A DNA stretch of 64,000 bases. Origin: Bdellovibrionales bacterium (GTDB lineage Bacteria > Bdellovibrionota > UBA1018 > CAIMNF01). The position numbers and the translations under genes are program-made. Position 1 is the stretch's first letter. Every line of letters begins with the position of its first letter. The notes below the pieces were generated by a model. The model was given only the letters and a program-made list of their open reading frames with translations, was not told where the DNA came from and searched no databases. The stretch covers positions 1 to 64,000 of the forward strand of contig CANBTI010000006.1 in assembly GCA_947372355.1 (NCBI GenBank), written 5' to 3'. Below are positions 1 to 7,287 of this stretch, piece by piece.

Positions 1-1000
1 CATCACTCACATGAAGAACATGAGGAATTAAATGTGCAATAGTTTCTAGCCCCTCTTGAACAGCTTTGGGATTACCAGGCAAACAAACGATTAAGGTGTG
101 ATCGATCAAAACAGCCGTAGAACGACTCAACCAAGACATTTTTGTTTGATGAGCACCTTCAGTTCTCAATAATTCTCCAAACCCTGGAATTTCTTTGCCA
201 CCCAATTCTCGTGCTACTGAAAGGATTGCATCAGGCGTGTTGTCTCTGGGTGAAACACCGGTTCCACCAGAGGTGATCATTAACGCTGGTTTTTCATTTT
301 TTAAAATAGAGAATAATTCTTTTTCTAAATTTTTTTGATCGTCCGGTAATACTCGATTCAAAATTACATTTGCACCATGAGCGCTTAACCATGATTGAGC
401 GATTGGTCCCGAGCGATCTTCCGCTTCCCCCTTAGAACAACGATCACTCAAGATTAAAACAGCCGATCGGATACCCAGTAAAGATTTCTGTTCTTCCTTT
501 TGCACTACTTGGGTTGGAGAAGGATTTGCTGGGTGAATCCAAGTTCCTGATTTTCCACCTTCTTTAATCTCTAGTTTAATTTCTCCGATTCTCAAAACAG
601 GATCAATGCCTTTTGTGAGATCGTAAATGCACAATAGTGCTGCAGTTACCCCACCTAAGGCTTCCATTTCCACACCGGTTTTACCCACAGTTTTTGCTTC
701 ACAAAAAACTTGAATGTGATCATTCGCCATTTCATGCCAAACGCGAACTGAAGTTAATGAGAGAGGATGACAAAGAGGTAAAAGATCTGCAGTTTTTTTG
801 GCGCCTTGAATTCCAGCCACTTCACATAAAACCAACACATCCCCTTTAGGAAGTGTTCTTTCACGAATCCGTGCAATCGTTGATGTTTGTGCGTAAAAAT
901 AACCCGATGCAACTGCACGGCGCTCAGTATCTTTTTTTTCACCGATATCAATCATCTTAAAATTAGCCGCCGATGCTGGAGAAGTTTGTGTTGATTCCAT
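1..1000 (-). CDS. moaC: MoaC-MogA/MoaB fusion, molybdopterin biosynthesis (3' end missing)
   Basis: Reading the minus strand from ATG at 1000 gives one open frame that runs off the left edge after about 333 codons. The first ~160 residues are MoaC (cyclic pyranopterin monophosphate synthase), with KKTADLLPLCHPL, KTGVEMEALGGV and CIYDLTKGID. After a short linker, from about residue 178, a MogA/MoaB-type domain begins (AVLILSDRCSKGE, then ITSGGTGVSPRDNTPDA), which adenylylates molybdopterin. MoaC works right after MoaA, so the fusion joins two non-consecutive steps of one pathway. An upstream in-frame ATG at 1012 exists, but GAAGGGAA sits at a good distance before ATG 1000. The gene overlaps the end of moaA by 38 nt, so the two are probably translationally coupled. 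Confidence 0.9.
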   Translation of the reverse strand, partial: MESTQTSPASAANFKMIDIGEKKDTERRAVASGYFYAQTSTIARIRERTLPKGDVLVLCEVAGIQGAKKTADLLPLCHPLSLTSVRVWHEMANDHIQVFCEAKTVGKTGVEMEALGGVTAALLCIYDLTKGIDPVLRIGEIKLEIKEGGKSGTWIHPANPSPTQVVQKEEQKSLLGIRSAVLILSDRCSKGEAEDRSGPIAQSWLSAHGANVILNRVLPDDQKNLEKELFSILKNEKPALMITSGGTGVSPRDNTPDAILSVARELGGKEIPGFGELLRTEGAHQTKMSWLSRSTAVLIDHTLIVCLPGNPKAVQEGLETIAHLIPHVLHVSD

Positions 1001-1940
1001 ATTTCCCTTCATGAAGCTGATGGGCTTCGGGTTTTATTTTTATTAATTTTTGTATGCGATCTATCAATGCAGGTTTTGAATCGTCGTTTTGTAAAAATTC
1101 TCTTAACGATGTTTCACCTTCTCCGAATAAACAAAGACGAAGTGCGCCCCTAGATGAAACACGTAAACGATTGCAGGTTTCACAAAAATCAGAAGAATAA
1201 GGTGCAATAATCCCAATTGATCCTAAATATTGCGGATGATGATAAACCAGTGCTGGCCCGTCCAAAGATTGCCGAGAAACAGGCTTCCAACCTGCATTGT
1301 TAAGTGCAAACTGAACGGTTCCACCGGTCACATGTTTTTTCTTAAAATATTCAGCGTTGTTTCCAGTTTGCATGAGTTCTATGAACCTCACCGAAACAGG
1401 ACGAGTTTTCACCCATTCCATAAATTTTTCAATTTCTGATTCATGCGTGTCTTTAAAAAGAACTGCATTGAGTTTTACCGTTTCAAAACCTGCTAGAAAT
1501 GACTTCTCCACTCCTGCCATCACTTGCTGGTAACGATCCGTCCCGGTTGAATCATTAAATGATTTTTCATCTAAGCTATCCATGCTGATATTGATTGCAG
1601 TCACTCCTGCCAATCTCAAAGGCAAAGCTAAATCTTGAAGTTTGGAACCATTGGTAGTGATCGCTATTTTTTTAATCCCAGGGATTTCAGAAATGGTTTG
1701 TGCGATTTCTACAATGTCTCGTCTTACCGTGGGTTCCCCACCGGTGAGTCTTACTTTTGAAAAACCAAGTTGAGCGAATGCGGAAACTAATCTTTTGATT
1801 TCAAGAACTGATAATTCAGATTCATTCACACCCTCGGGTGCGATGTAGCCATTGGGTAAACAGTAAGAACAGCGAAAATTACATCGATCTGTAACCGATA
1901 GTCTTAAATATGAAAATTTTCTGCCAAAAGAATCGATCAT
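963..1940 (-). CDS. moaA: GTP 3',8-cyclase MoaA
   Basis: This radical-SAM enzyme converts GTP to 3',8-cyclo-GTP, the first step of molybdopterin synthesis, in the cytoplasm. The 325-residue protein has the radical-SAM cluster motif C20-x3-C24-x2-C27 (CNFRCSYC), the LTGGEPTVRRDI segment, the second C-terminal cluster motif CETCNRLRVSSRGALRLC, and the family's terminal Gly-Gly. Length matches the family (~330). The product of MoaA is the substrate of the MoaC domain encoded by the overlapping downstream gene. The start codon lies 2 nt from a palindrome, so no clean Shine-Dalgarno sequence is visible. Confidence 0.95.
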   Translation of the reverse strand: MIDSFGRKFSYLRLSVTDRCNFRCSYCLPNGYIAPEGVNESELSVLEIKRLVSAFAQLGFSKVRLTGGEPTVRRDIVEIAQTISEIPGIKKIAITTNGSKLQDLALPLRLAGVTAINISMDSLDEKSFNDSTGTDRYQQVMAGVEKSFLAGFETVKLNAVLFKDTHESEIEKFMEWVKTRPVSVRFIELMQTGNNAEYFKKKHVTGGTVQFALNNAGWKPVSRQSLDGPALVYHHPQYLGSIGIIAPYSSDFCETCNRLRVSSRGALRLCLFGEGETSLREFLQNDDSKPALIDRIQKLIKIKPEAHQLHEGKYGINTNFSSIGG

Positions 1941-1942
1941 AA

Positions 1943-1959
1943 AAGGTGTCTGACACCTT
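1943..1959. promoter_or_regulatory. 17-nt palindrome abutting the moaA start codon
   Basis: AAGGTGT-CTG-ACACCTT is a 7-bp perfect inverted repeat ending 2 nt before the moaA ATG on the minus strand. In RNA it would fold over the ribosome-binding region. It could be a translational or transcriptional control site, or a REP-like dispersed palindrome. A related core, TGTCAGACA, occurs near 12677. Confidence 0.5.
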
Positions 1960-2020
1960 ATTGATGCCAGGTGCGTTATATTTCAGTAAATATATCCTGA
2001 TTCGCAGAAAGATCTACCAA

Positions 2021-2332
2021 TTATTCGTGAATCACACTCACTACATATGCAATTGGTGCATCATGATAAGTAGGCGTGAGATCTTGAGCGATTTGAACCG
2101 TACAATCTCTTCCGGGTAAACCGCGGAAAAAACGCTGAAGTTTAAAAGTATGGAGATAATGTCCTTCGGAAACCTGAGTGGTTTGGACATTGTTCACATG
2201 AGAATTACATTCCGCTTTGATCTCGGTCATTTTAGCTGAATTATCAAACATGGCTTGAGTCAATAACTGACTATCATCAGCAAATACCGGCGCAGCAGCG
2301 AGAACACTTAAAAATATTATTTTCTTCATCAA
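2021..2332 (-). CDS. Small secreted protein of unknown function
   Basis: The 103-residue product starts with a short Sec signal peptide (MMKKIIFLSVLAAAPVFA, cleavage after AxA at about residue 18), so it is probably periplasmic. The mature part holds two cysteines (ECNSH and GRDCTVQ) that could form one disulphide. I do not recognise the family. It stands alone between the moa genes and a divergent barrel gene at 2479, with about 146 nt of shared upstream DNA. The start is the first of two adjacent Met codons. Confidence 0.6.
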   Translation of the reverse strand: MMKKIIFLSVLAAAPVFADDSQLLTQAMFDNSAKMTEIKAECNSHVNNVQTTQVSEGHYLHTFKLQRFFRGLPGRDCTVQIAQDLTPTYHDAPIAYVVSVIHE

Positions 2333-2478
2333 TCACTCCCTTACAGATTTATTGATTAACACTAAACTGAAGGCTGTTGTAGTTTTATCCTACTAAAATC
2401 CAACTCTTTTTTTGTACAACTGAGTTGAAACCAAGGATGACGATTGACTCAATTTTGAACTTTTAGTAACTGATAAAC

Positions 2479-3075
2479 ATGCGCATTGTTAAATTTTGCA
2501 CCATTTTTCTTCTTTTCTCTGCTTTCCAAAACGCTGAGGCCAACTTAAACATTCCCGGAGAAAAAAAGATCTATCTCGGTGTGGGGGTAATCTCCCAAAA
2601 TGTGGGGCGACTCACTTCCTCTGATACTGGAAGCGCTTCTTTATTTACTTCAAATTTTACAGAAATTCATTTGGTCGCCGATTTTGATTTTTTGGGAAGT
2701 TGGCATCTTTCACCCATGGTTGGTTACACTCCGCTTGGTCTTAAATCAGCGGATACAAATGAAAAATCTTACTTGCTCCCCATTGCTGTACGACTCAGCA
2801 ATTCCTTGGGCTTATTCAATGTTTTTGCTGGCCCTGGTATTTTAATCTACAAAATTTCAGGCTCAGGGGGAACTGCAACTCTCAACAATGGAACAACCAC
2901 TGCTGTTTTTGGTTTACCTTCAGAGACCGTTTCCTCAAAACTCTTCATGCTTGATTTTGGAATTGATCGAAATTTTTCTAATTTTAAATTGGCTGCCGAA
3001 ACGATGCTCACTGGCCTTCTCACTAGTCGTCGTGCTTTTAATCTAATGCTGTCGATCAGCTATGGAGTTCTATAA
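2479..3075 (+). CDS. Predicted outer-membrane beta-barrel protein
   Basis: The 198-residue protein has a Sec signal peptide (MRIVKFCTIFLLFSAFQNAEA). It then has alternating amphipathic segments rich in Gly, Ser and aromatics (IYLGVGVISQNVG, WHLSPMVGYTPLG, LFNVFAGPGILIY), typical of a small 8-strand outer-membrane barrel. No specific family is recognised. Its TAA overlaps the ATG of the metalloprotease gene by one base (TAATG), so the two genes are almost certainly co-transcribed and coupled. The barrel may anchor, export or regulate the protease, but that is inference from position. Confidence 0.6.
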   Translation: MRIVKFCTIFLLFSAFQNAEANLNIPGEKKIYLGVGVISQNVGRLTSSDTGSASLFTSNFTEIHLVADFDFLGSWHLSPMVGYTPLGLKSADTNEKSYLLPIAVRLSNSLGLFNVFAGPGILIYKISGSGGTATLNNGTTTAVFGLPSETVSSKLFMLDFGIDRNFSNFKLAAETMLTGLLTSRRAFNLMLSISYGVL

Positions 3076-3908
3076 TGAAAAAAACATTTTTAAAAATCTC
3101 ATTCATCAGTCTCATTATTTTCGCTCAAACATCTCAAGCTTTTACTTTAAATTACGATTCTACGAATAAAAAAAATCTATCTGCGTGGACGAATTCAACT
3201 ATTACTTTTGATTATAATTTTACCAATTGTCCGGCCAGCGTATCGGTTTCAACTTTAACAGCTGCCGTTCAAACAGCTCTTGATGTTTGGAATGGAGTTC
3301 CCTCCTCTTCCCTGACTCTCACTTTAGGTACTGCAGTCACCACCACTGCCGCACAAGCAAAAGCAAAAACTACTGCAGGAAATCCTATCATCGTTTGTGA
3401 TACGGCCTACACTGCTGATACCGGGCTTGATGGAAATTACTCACCCGCGGCTGCTGCCGTCGGCTCAGTGGATGCAAATTGGCACATTGATTATGCTGTT
3501 TTGTATCTCAATGCGGAAGTCGGCAAGACAGACATCATTTCAAATGTTCCCACTTCGCTTTTGAGTATCATCATGGCTCATGAAATTGGCCACAGCATTG
3601 GATTAGGACATTCATCTGATACTCATGCGCTCATGTATTATGATGCTTCACTTAAAACTACATTAAATCTTTCTAAAGACGATGTGAATGGAGTGACCTA
3701 CCTCTATCCTCGCAATGAACTCAGTGGCTCAGGAGTTTTTGGTTGCGCTACTATTTCTGCAGCTGGAACTTCAGCAGGAAGCGGTTTCGGAAATTCTAAA
3801 AATAGCTCTTCTGATTCAAAAACTAAAAATCAGTTCGAATTTGCACTATTGCTCTTATCTTTTTGGGTAATATCGAAAGCAAAACTAGAAATTCCCAATT
3901 TAATGTAG
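3075..3908 (+). CDS. Secreted metzincin-type zinc metalloprotease
   Basis: The signal peptide (cleavage near QTSQA-FTL) precedes a matrixin-like catalytic domain. The zinc site is H169-E-I-G-H173-S-I-G-L-G-H179, and the downstream HALMYY supplies the Met-turn (M187). This is the extended HExxHxxGxxH motif of metzincins of the matrixin/M10 type. After the catalytic domain comes a Ser/Asn/Lys-rich linker and a hydrophobic segment near residues 255-270 that could hold the protein in a membrane. The 277-residue length fits a one-domain enzyme without hemopexin repeats. It probably degrades proteins outside the cytoplasm. It is coupled to the upstream barrel gene. Confidence 0.85.
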   Translation: MKKTFLKISFISLIIFAQTSQAFTLNYDSTNKKNLSAWTNSTITFDYNFTNCPASVSVSTLTAAVQTALDVWNGVPSSSLTLTLGTAVTTTAAQAKAKTTAGNPIIVCDTAYTADTGLDGNYSPAAAAVGSVDANWHIDYAVLYLNAEVGKTDIISNVPTSLLSIIMAHEIGHSIGLGHSSDTHALMYYDASLKTTLNLSKDDVNGVTYLYPRNELSGSGVFGCATISAAGTSAGSGFGNSKNSSSDSKTKNQFEFALLLLSFWVISKAKLEIPNLM

Positions 3909-3993
3909 GATTAAATGATCATTCTATTGCTCAAAAACACCGGATATATATCCCAATACATCAGATTGTCACAAATCTTGCTTTAACGCCGGC

Positions 3994-4509
3994 ATGAACA
4001 AAACAGTTAATCCAGTTTTTGAAGCGATCATTCACAATATTCGAGGCAAGAAAGTCATTCTCGATTACGATTTGGCGAAACTTTATGGAGTAGAAACCCG
4101 GATCATCAACCGTGCAGTAAAGAGAAATATTGAACGTTTCCCTTCAGACGGGATGTTCCAACTCAAAGAAATAGAATGGGAATCTCTAAGATCCCAAATT
4201 GGGATCTTAGACGTTTCACGGGGCCAATATACAAAATACCTGCCATTTGCATTTACAGAACTCGGTATTGCGATGCTTTCATCCGTACTGAGAAGTGAGA
4301 CTGCAATCCAAGTCAATCTTGCAATTATGCTTATGTTTATCGAACTACGGAATCATTTCCGTCAGGGAAAAGATCTAGGTTCAGAACTCACCGATCTCAA
4401 ACAAAACACGAATCAACTTTTTTAAATCGTTTTTGAAAGACTCGATACACTCGAAAAAGATGATCCAATTCGATCACCCGATCGAAGAAAAATTGGGATT
4501 AAGACTTAG
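3994..4509 (+). pseudogene. ORF6N-domain DNA-binding protein, interrupted by an in-frame stop
   Basis: The intact part (3994-4425, 143 residues) is an ORF6N domain (IRGKKVILDYDLAKLYGVETR, then TKYLPFAFTELGIAMLSSVL), a phage-type DNA-binding regulator module. A TAA at 4423-4425 stops it. The same frame then continues from IVFERLDTLEKDD to a TAG at 4507-4509. This tail aligns with the end of the intact copy at 5331 (FKYVFEAIRQL versus LF-stop-IVFERLDTL), with the stop sitting where the paralogue has Lys. A single AAA to TAA change explains it. The 143-residue product keeps the whole ORF6N domain and may still work. The gene contains the palindrome at 4185-4211. Confidence 0.75.
4185..4211. repeat. 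27-nt perfect palindrome inside the first ORF6N gene
   Basis: Arms of 13 bp (TCTAAGATCCCAA and its reverse complement) surround one central base at 4198. The palindrome spans the codons for Ser-Leu-Arg-Ser-Gln-Ile-Gly-Ile-Leu. The intact paralogue has a palindrome of the same length at the homologous codons but with different sequence (5525-5551). Confidence 0.9.
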
Positions 4510-4523
4510 ACGCAATCTTTGAA

Positions 4524-4538
4524 ATTCCAAATTGGAAT
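4524..4538. repeat. 15-nt palindrome just after the first ORF6N gene
   Basis: ATTCCAAATTGGAAT has 7-bp arms around one base and shares the CCAAATTGG core with the palindrome inside the preceding ORF6N gene. It starts 15 nt beyond the restored stop codon. It may be another copy of the same site. Confidence 0.5.
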
Positions 4539-4672
4539 GTCAAAATTTTATGCTGATATAACGCTCAAAAATTGCAACCAAAGTTATATGAAATATGTCC
4601 CATACCATCTCGTTATTTACATAGAATGGCGGAATTAGAACATTTATGAACGATTGACGGCTGTTTTACATA

Positions 4673-5161
4673 TTAACGACTTAATTTATCCATACTAAAA
4701 GAACCCGTAAGATCACTAGATTTGTACTTTCCAGAAACGGAACGTAAGTTTGAGGTCAGAGTTCCTTCAAATTCTGCAATGATGGGTATGGAGTCGTAGG
4801 TTTTCGTAAAAACCATTTTTTTATCAGTAATTTTTCCCTTAACTATTGCCCGACGAGTGGGATTCTTTGCTTGATCTTCGCCATAGTTTGGCTCAGTCAT
4901 CATTCCTTCAATTTTTTCGCCATCATTTGCTAAGGCCAATTGAAAGTAGATCTTTTTAGTATCCTCTACATCTTTGGATGAAAAACCCATAAAACCAGAG
5001 CGTTCTATAAACTTTCTCGATACTACGAAGTAGCCATTCCATTTGCCACCATATGAGGTCTCAGAAGATTGAGGTTTTTTTGTTTCTGCCTTCACTGTAC
5101 CCACGAGTAGGATATTCATTAGTAGGAGTAGCGAGGCTGTCTTCTTGTATGTTCTGGCCAT
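4673..5161 (-). CDS. Secreted protein of unknown function
   Basis: The 162-residue protein begins with a Lys/Arg-containing n-region and a hydrophobic stretch ending in VGTVKA (MARTYKKTASLLLLMNILLVGTVKA), a clear Sec signal peptide. The mature part looks like a small beta-rich domain (GKWNGYFVVSRK, IYFQLALANDGEKIEGMM, GKYKSSDLTGSFSMDKL), resembling lipocalin-like or adhesin-like sandwich folds. I do not assign a family. It sits on the opposite strand between the two ORF6N copies, with no obvious partner. Confidence 0.55.
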   Translation of the reverse strand: MARTYKKTASLLLLMNILLVGTVKAETKKPQSSETSYGGKWNGYFVVSRKFIERSGFMGFSSKDVEDTKKIYFQLALANDGEKIEGMMTEPNYGEDQAKNPTRRAIVKGKITDKKMVFTKTYDSIPIIAEFEGTLTSNLRSVSGKYKSSDLTGSFSMDKLSR

Positions 5162-5330
5162 GGTTGATTTTCCTTAAACCTTGGAAAGATAGCAAGAGTA
5201 ATTGCAGGATAGTCATTCACGTTCAATAATGCACCAATTCATTTACAGGATTTATGTCCCAATACTCCCTACAAATTAAGTTCAGCATAATGATCGATTA
5301 GAAAGGCTCAGGATTTGCACTGGGCAAAGC

Positions 5331-5858
5331 ATGAATTCAGAATTATCAGTAAAAGAAATTGGGCAGAGAATCTACTTTATCCGCGGGCACAGAGTGATGT
5401 TGGATAGTGATTTGGCGGAGCTATATGAGGTTGAAACTAAAAATCTCAATAAAGCAGTTGACCGAAATCCGGGGCGATTTCCAATCGATTTTATGTTTCA
5501 ACTGAATGAAAAAGAGTATGAATCTTTAAGGTTCCAATTTGGAACCTTAAACAAAGGCCGCGGAAAACACCGAAAATATTTACCCTATGTCTTTACCGAA
5601 CAAGGAGTCGCCATGTTATCGGGTGTGCTTCATAGCGAACGGGCTATTCAAGTAAATGTGGCGATCATGCGGACGTTTGTTCAACTTCGTAGAATACTTG
5701 AATCAAATAACGAACTAGTAAAAAAACTCGAACAAATTGAACGCAAGCTTCTTCGGCACGACCATGATTTTAAGTACGTATTTGAGGCAATCAGACAGCT
5801 TATGGCCACAGGTTCTCCAGTCACTCAGAAAAAAATTAGACCGCTTGGTGAGAAGTGA
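5331..5858 (+). CDS. ORF6N-domain DNA-binding protein (intact copy)
   Basis: The 175-residue protein has an N-terminal ORF6N domain (IRGHRVMLDSDLAELYEVETK, PIDFMFQLNEKEYESLRFQFG, HRKYLPYVFTEQGVAMLSGVL). This domain is found in phage antirepressor-type regulators and in stand-alone bacterial proteins. A C-terminal helical or coiled segment (residues ~125-160) probably mediates self-association. It is a paralogue of the truncated gene at 3994 and shares its gene-internal palindrome position. No other phage gene lies beside it, so it is probably a domesticated or dispersed gene. Target DNA is unknown. Confidence 0.8.
   Translation: MNSELSVKEIGQRIYFIRGHRVMLDSDLAELYEVETKNLNKAVDRNPGRFPIDFMFQLNEKEYESLRFQFGTLNKGRGKHRKYLPYVFTEQGVAMLSGVLHSERAIQVNVAIMRTFVQLRRILESNNELVKKLEQIERKLLRHDHDFKYVFEAIRQLMATGSPVTQKKIRPLGEK
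5525..5551. repeat. 27-nt perfect palindrome inside the second ORF6N gene
   Basis: Arms of 13 bp (TTTAAGGTTCCAA and its complement) surround central base 5538, over codons Ser-Leu-Arg-Phe-Gln-Phe-Gly-Thr-Leu. Compared with 4185-4211, three arm positions differ and each has a matching change in the opposite arm, so pairing is preserved while both DNA and protein changed. Confidence 0.9.
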
Positions 5859-5915
5859 ATTAACTTACTAAATCGAACAAGGCTGAACGAACGAGTTTTA
5901 AAAGAGAAGTGTGAA

Positions 5916-5992
5916 TGGCGAACCCGCCAGGACTCGAACCTGGGACCCCCTCATTAGAAATGAGGTGCTCTATCCAGCTGAGCTACGGGTTC
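5916..5992 (-). tRNA. tRNA-Arg (anticodon TCT)
   Basis: On the minus strand the acceptor stem GAACCCG pairs with CGGGTTC. A D-arm (GCTC/GAGC), anticodon stem CCTCA/TGAGG with loop TTTCTAA, and a T-arm with GGTTCGAGTCC complete the cloverleaf. Discriminator G and CCA are encoded, giving 77 nt including CCA. Confidence 0.95.
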
Positions 5993-6043
5993 ACGAATAG
6001 ATAGATAGAAGTCAGTGTAAACACAATGTGTGAGAAATTCAAT

Positions 6044-6397
6044 TTAATGATGACAATTTGTTGAAGATTCAGTTTTTAGTTCAGTGTTCAGAGTATCCAC
6101 ACAAGCGGTAACACTGGTCATTTTTTGCTGGTAAATCACAGACATATTCTCTTCAGAGCCATATTGATTGAGGACTTTATTAATAAAATCGTTCAAAAGC
6201 TCAACTCTTGTTTCACAAACTTTTTTGTAAATGCTGGTACAAACCGTAAGATCATTGTTATTTTTAAAGGAGATTCCTACCCTTGCTAACTCATTTTCAG
6301 CGTTTTTTAGCTGCTGGGCTGGAGTGAAAGAACTAGTCTTCCCCACATTTCCGCAGGCAGATAAAAATAATAGAAAAATCAAAAGACTGGCTTTCAT
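6044..6397 (-). CDS. Small lipoprotein of unknown function
   Basis: The 117-residue protein has a lipoprotein signal peptide with lipobox LSAC (Cys15), so it is expected to be acylated and membrane-anchored on the periplasmic side. The mature part is helical and holds several cysteines (VCTSIYKKVCETR, SVTACVDTLN, STNCHH) that could form disulphides. No family is recognised. It lies alone between the tRNA-Arg gene and a barrel gene on the same strand. Confidence 0.6.
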   Translation of the reverse strand: MKASLLIFLLFLSACGNVGKTSSFTPAQQLKNAENELARVGISFKNNNDLTVCTSIYKKVCETRVELLNDFINKVLNQYGSEENMSVIYQQKMTSVTACVDTLNTELKTESSTNCHH

Positions 6398-6450
6398 GAA
6401 TATTTTTTACCACACATAACACGATTGGTCAAGTATTAGATATTTGACCA

Positions 6451-7287
6451 TTAAAGAAAGAATTGAACCTGAATTTCAGGGTGATACCAAATATCTTCAT
6501 AGTGTGCAAAACTCTCAGCAGATATCAGCGGGGATTTTTTATAAATACCCGAACTACGTGACTCACCTAATAGGATATAAAAAGTATCGGTGTGGTAAAA
6601 AAAAGAAAGCCCGATATGCGTAAAGGGACCTGAAGTAGTATTGTATGCAGTTCCGGAAGGTAACTGCTCAATGAACGTTTCAGATTTATAATTTAAACCT
6701 AACACTCCCACTTCAGCAAAAAATCCAAAATGTGAATTTAAGTTAAACTGATTCAAAGTAGAAATAGACAGAACATAAGTCTCATTCTTTGGATTTAAGG
6801 AATGCGGATTTTCAGCATTCCAAAAATATTGATGCCCATTACTCAAATACAAAGTATAAAAATCAGAAAATTTTCTGGAAGCAGTGATTCTCACAAAAGC
6901 AGTACTCTGGATGTAAAGATCGCGAGGTCCTAAATTCTGATACGGTAAAGATTTTAAATAAGAACCTTCAATGGTTAAATTGAATGATTCATCTTGAATC
7001 AGCGCATAACGTAAATCGATTGCGGCAGAGTTATACAGTATAAAAAAAAATGGACTCGTTGCCACCATCAATCGATCACTCAAGCCCAAACCAACGACAT
7101 AAGATCCTAAAGTCACCTGATTCTTTAAAAGCACATCGGTTGTCGGAGTTAAATTATGGCCAGCAAAAAAAACATGACTCGATTTCACCGGAACTTCTTT
7201 TATTTCTAAAATCGGCTCCTCTGCATACACTTGAGTAAAAAAAAATTGAAAAAGAATGAAAATCACTGAAAAGGAACTTCGCCCCAA
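6451..7287 (-). CDS. Predicted outer-membrane barrel protein
   Basis: The 278-residue protein has a signal peptide (SVIFILFQFFFTQVYA) followed by repeating amphipathic strands with many aromatic residues (FFAGHNLTPTTDVLL, LGSYVVGLGLSDRLMVA, HIGLSFFYHTDTFYILLG). It ends in ...PEIQVQFFL, with a terminal aromatic pattern typical of barrel proteins recognised by Bam. Function is unknown. The start codon overlaps the end of the HAD-like gene at 7263 by 25 nt, so the two form one transcription unit with translational coupling. A later start is possible, but this one gives the complete signal peptide. Confidence 0.6.
   Translation of the reverse strand: MGRSSFSVIFILFQFFFTQVYAEEPILEIKEVPVKSSHVFFAGHNLTPTTDVLLKNQVTLGSYVVGLGLSDRLMVATSPFFFILYNSAAIDLRYALIQDESFNLTIEGSYLKSLPYQNLGPRDLYIQSTAFVRITASRKFSDFYTLYLSNGHQYFWNAENPHSLNPKNETYVLSISTLNQFNLNSHFGFFAEVGVLGLNYKSETFIEQLPSGTAYNTTSGPFTHIGLSFFYHTDTFYILLGESRSSGIYKKSPLISAESFAHYEDIWYHPEIQVQFFL

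Noticed and set aside
754-951. A 65-codon frame on the minus strand within the MoaC region.
   Set aside because: It is in another frame of the same DNA as the MoaC-MogA fusion, which has clear family motifs. It has no features of its own.
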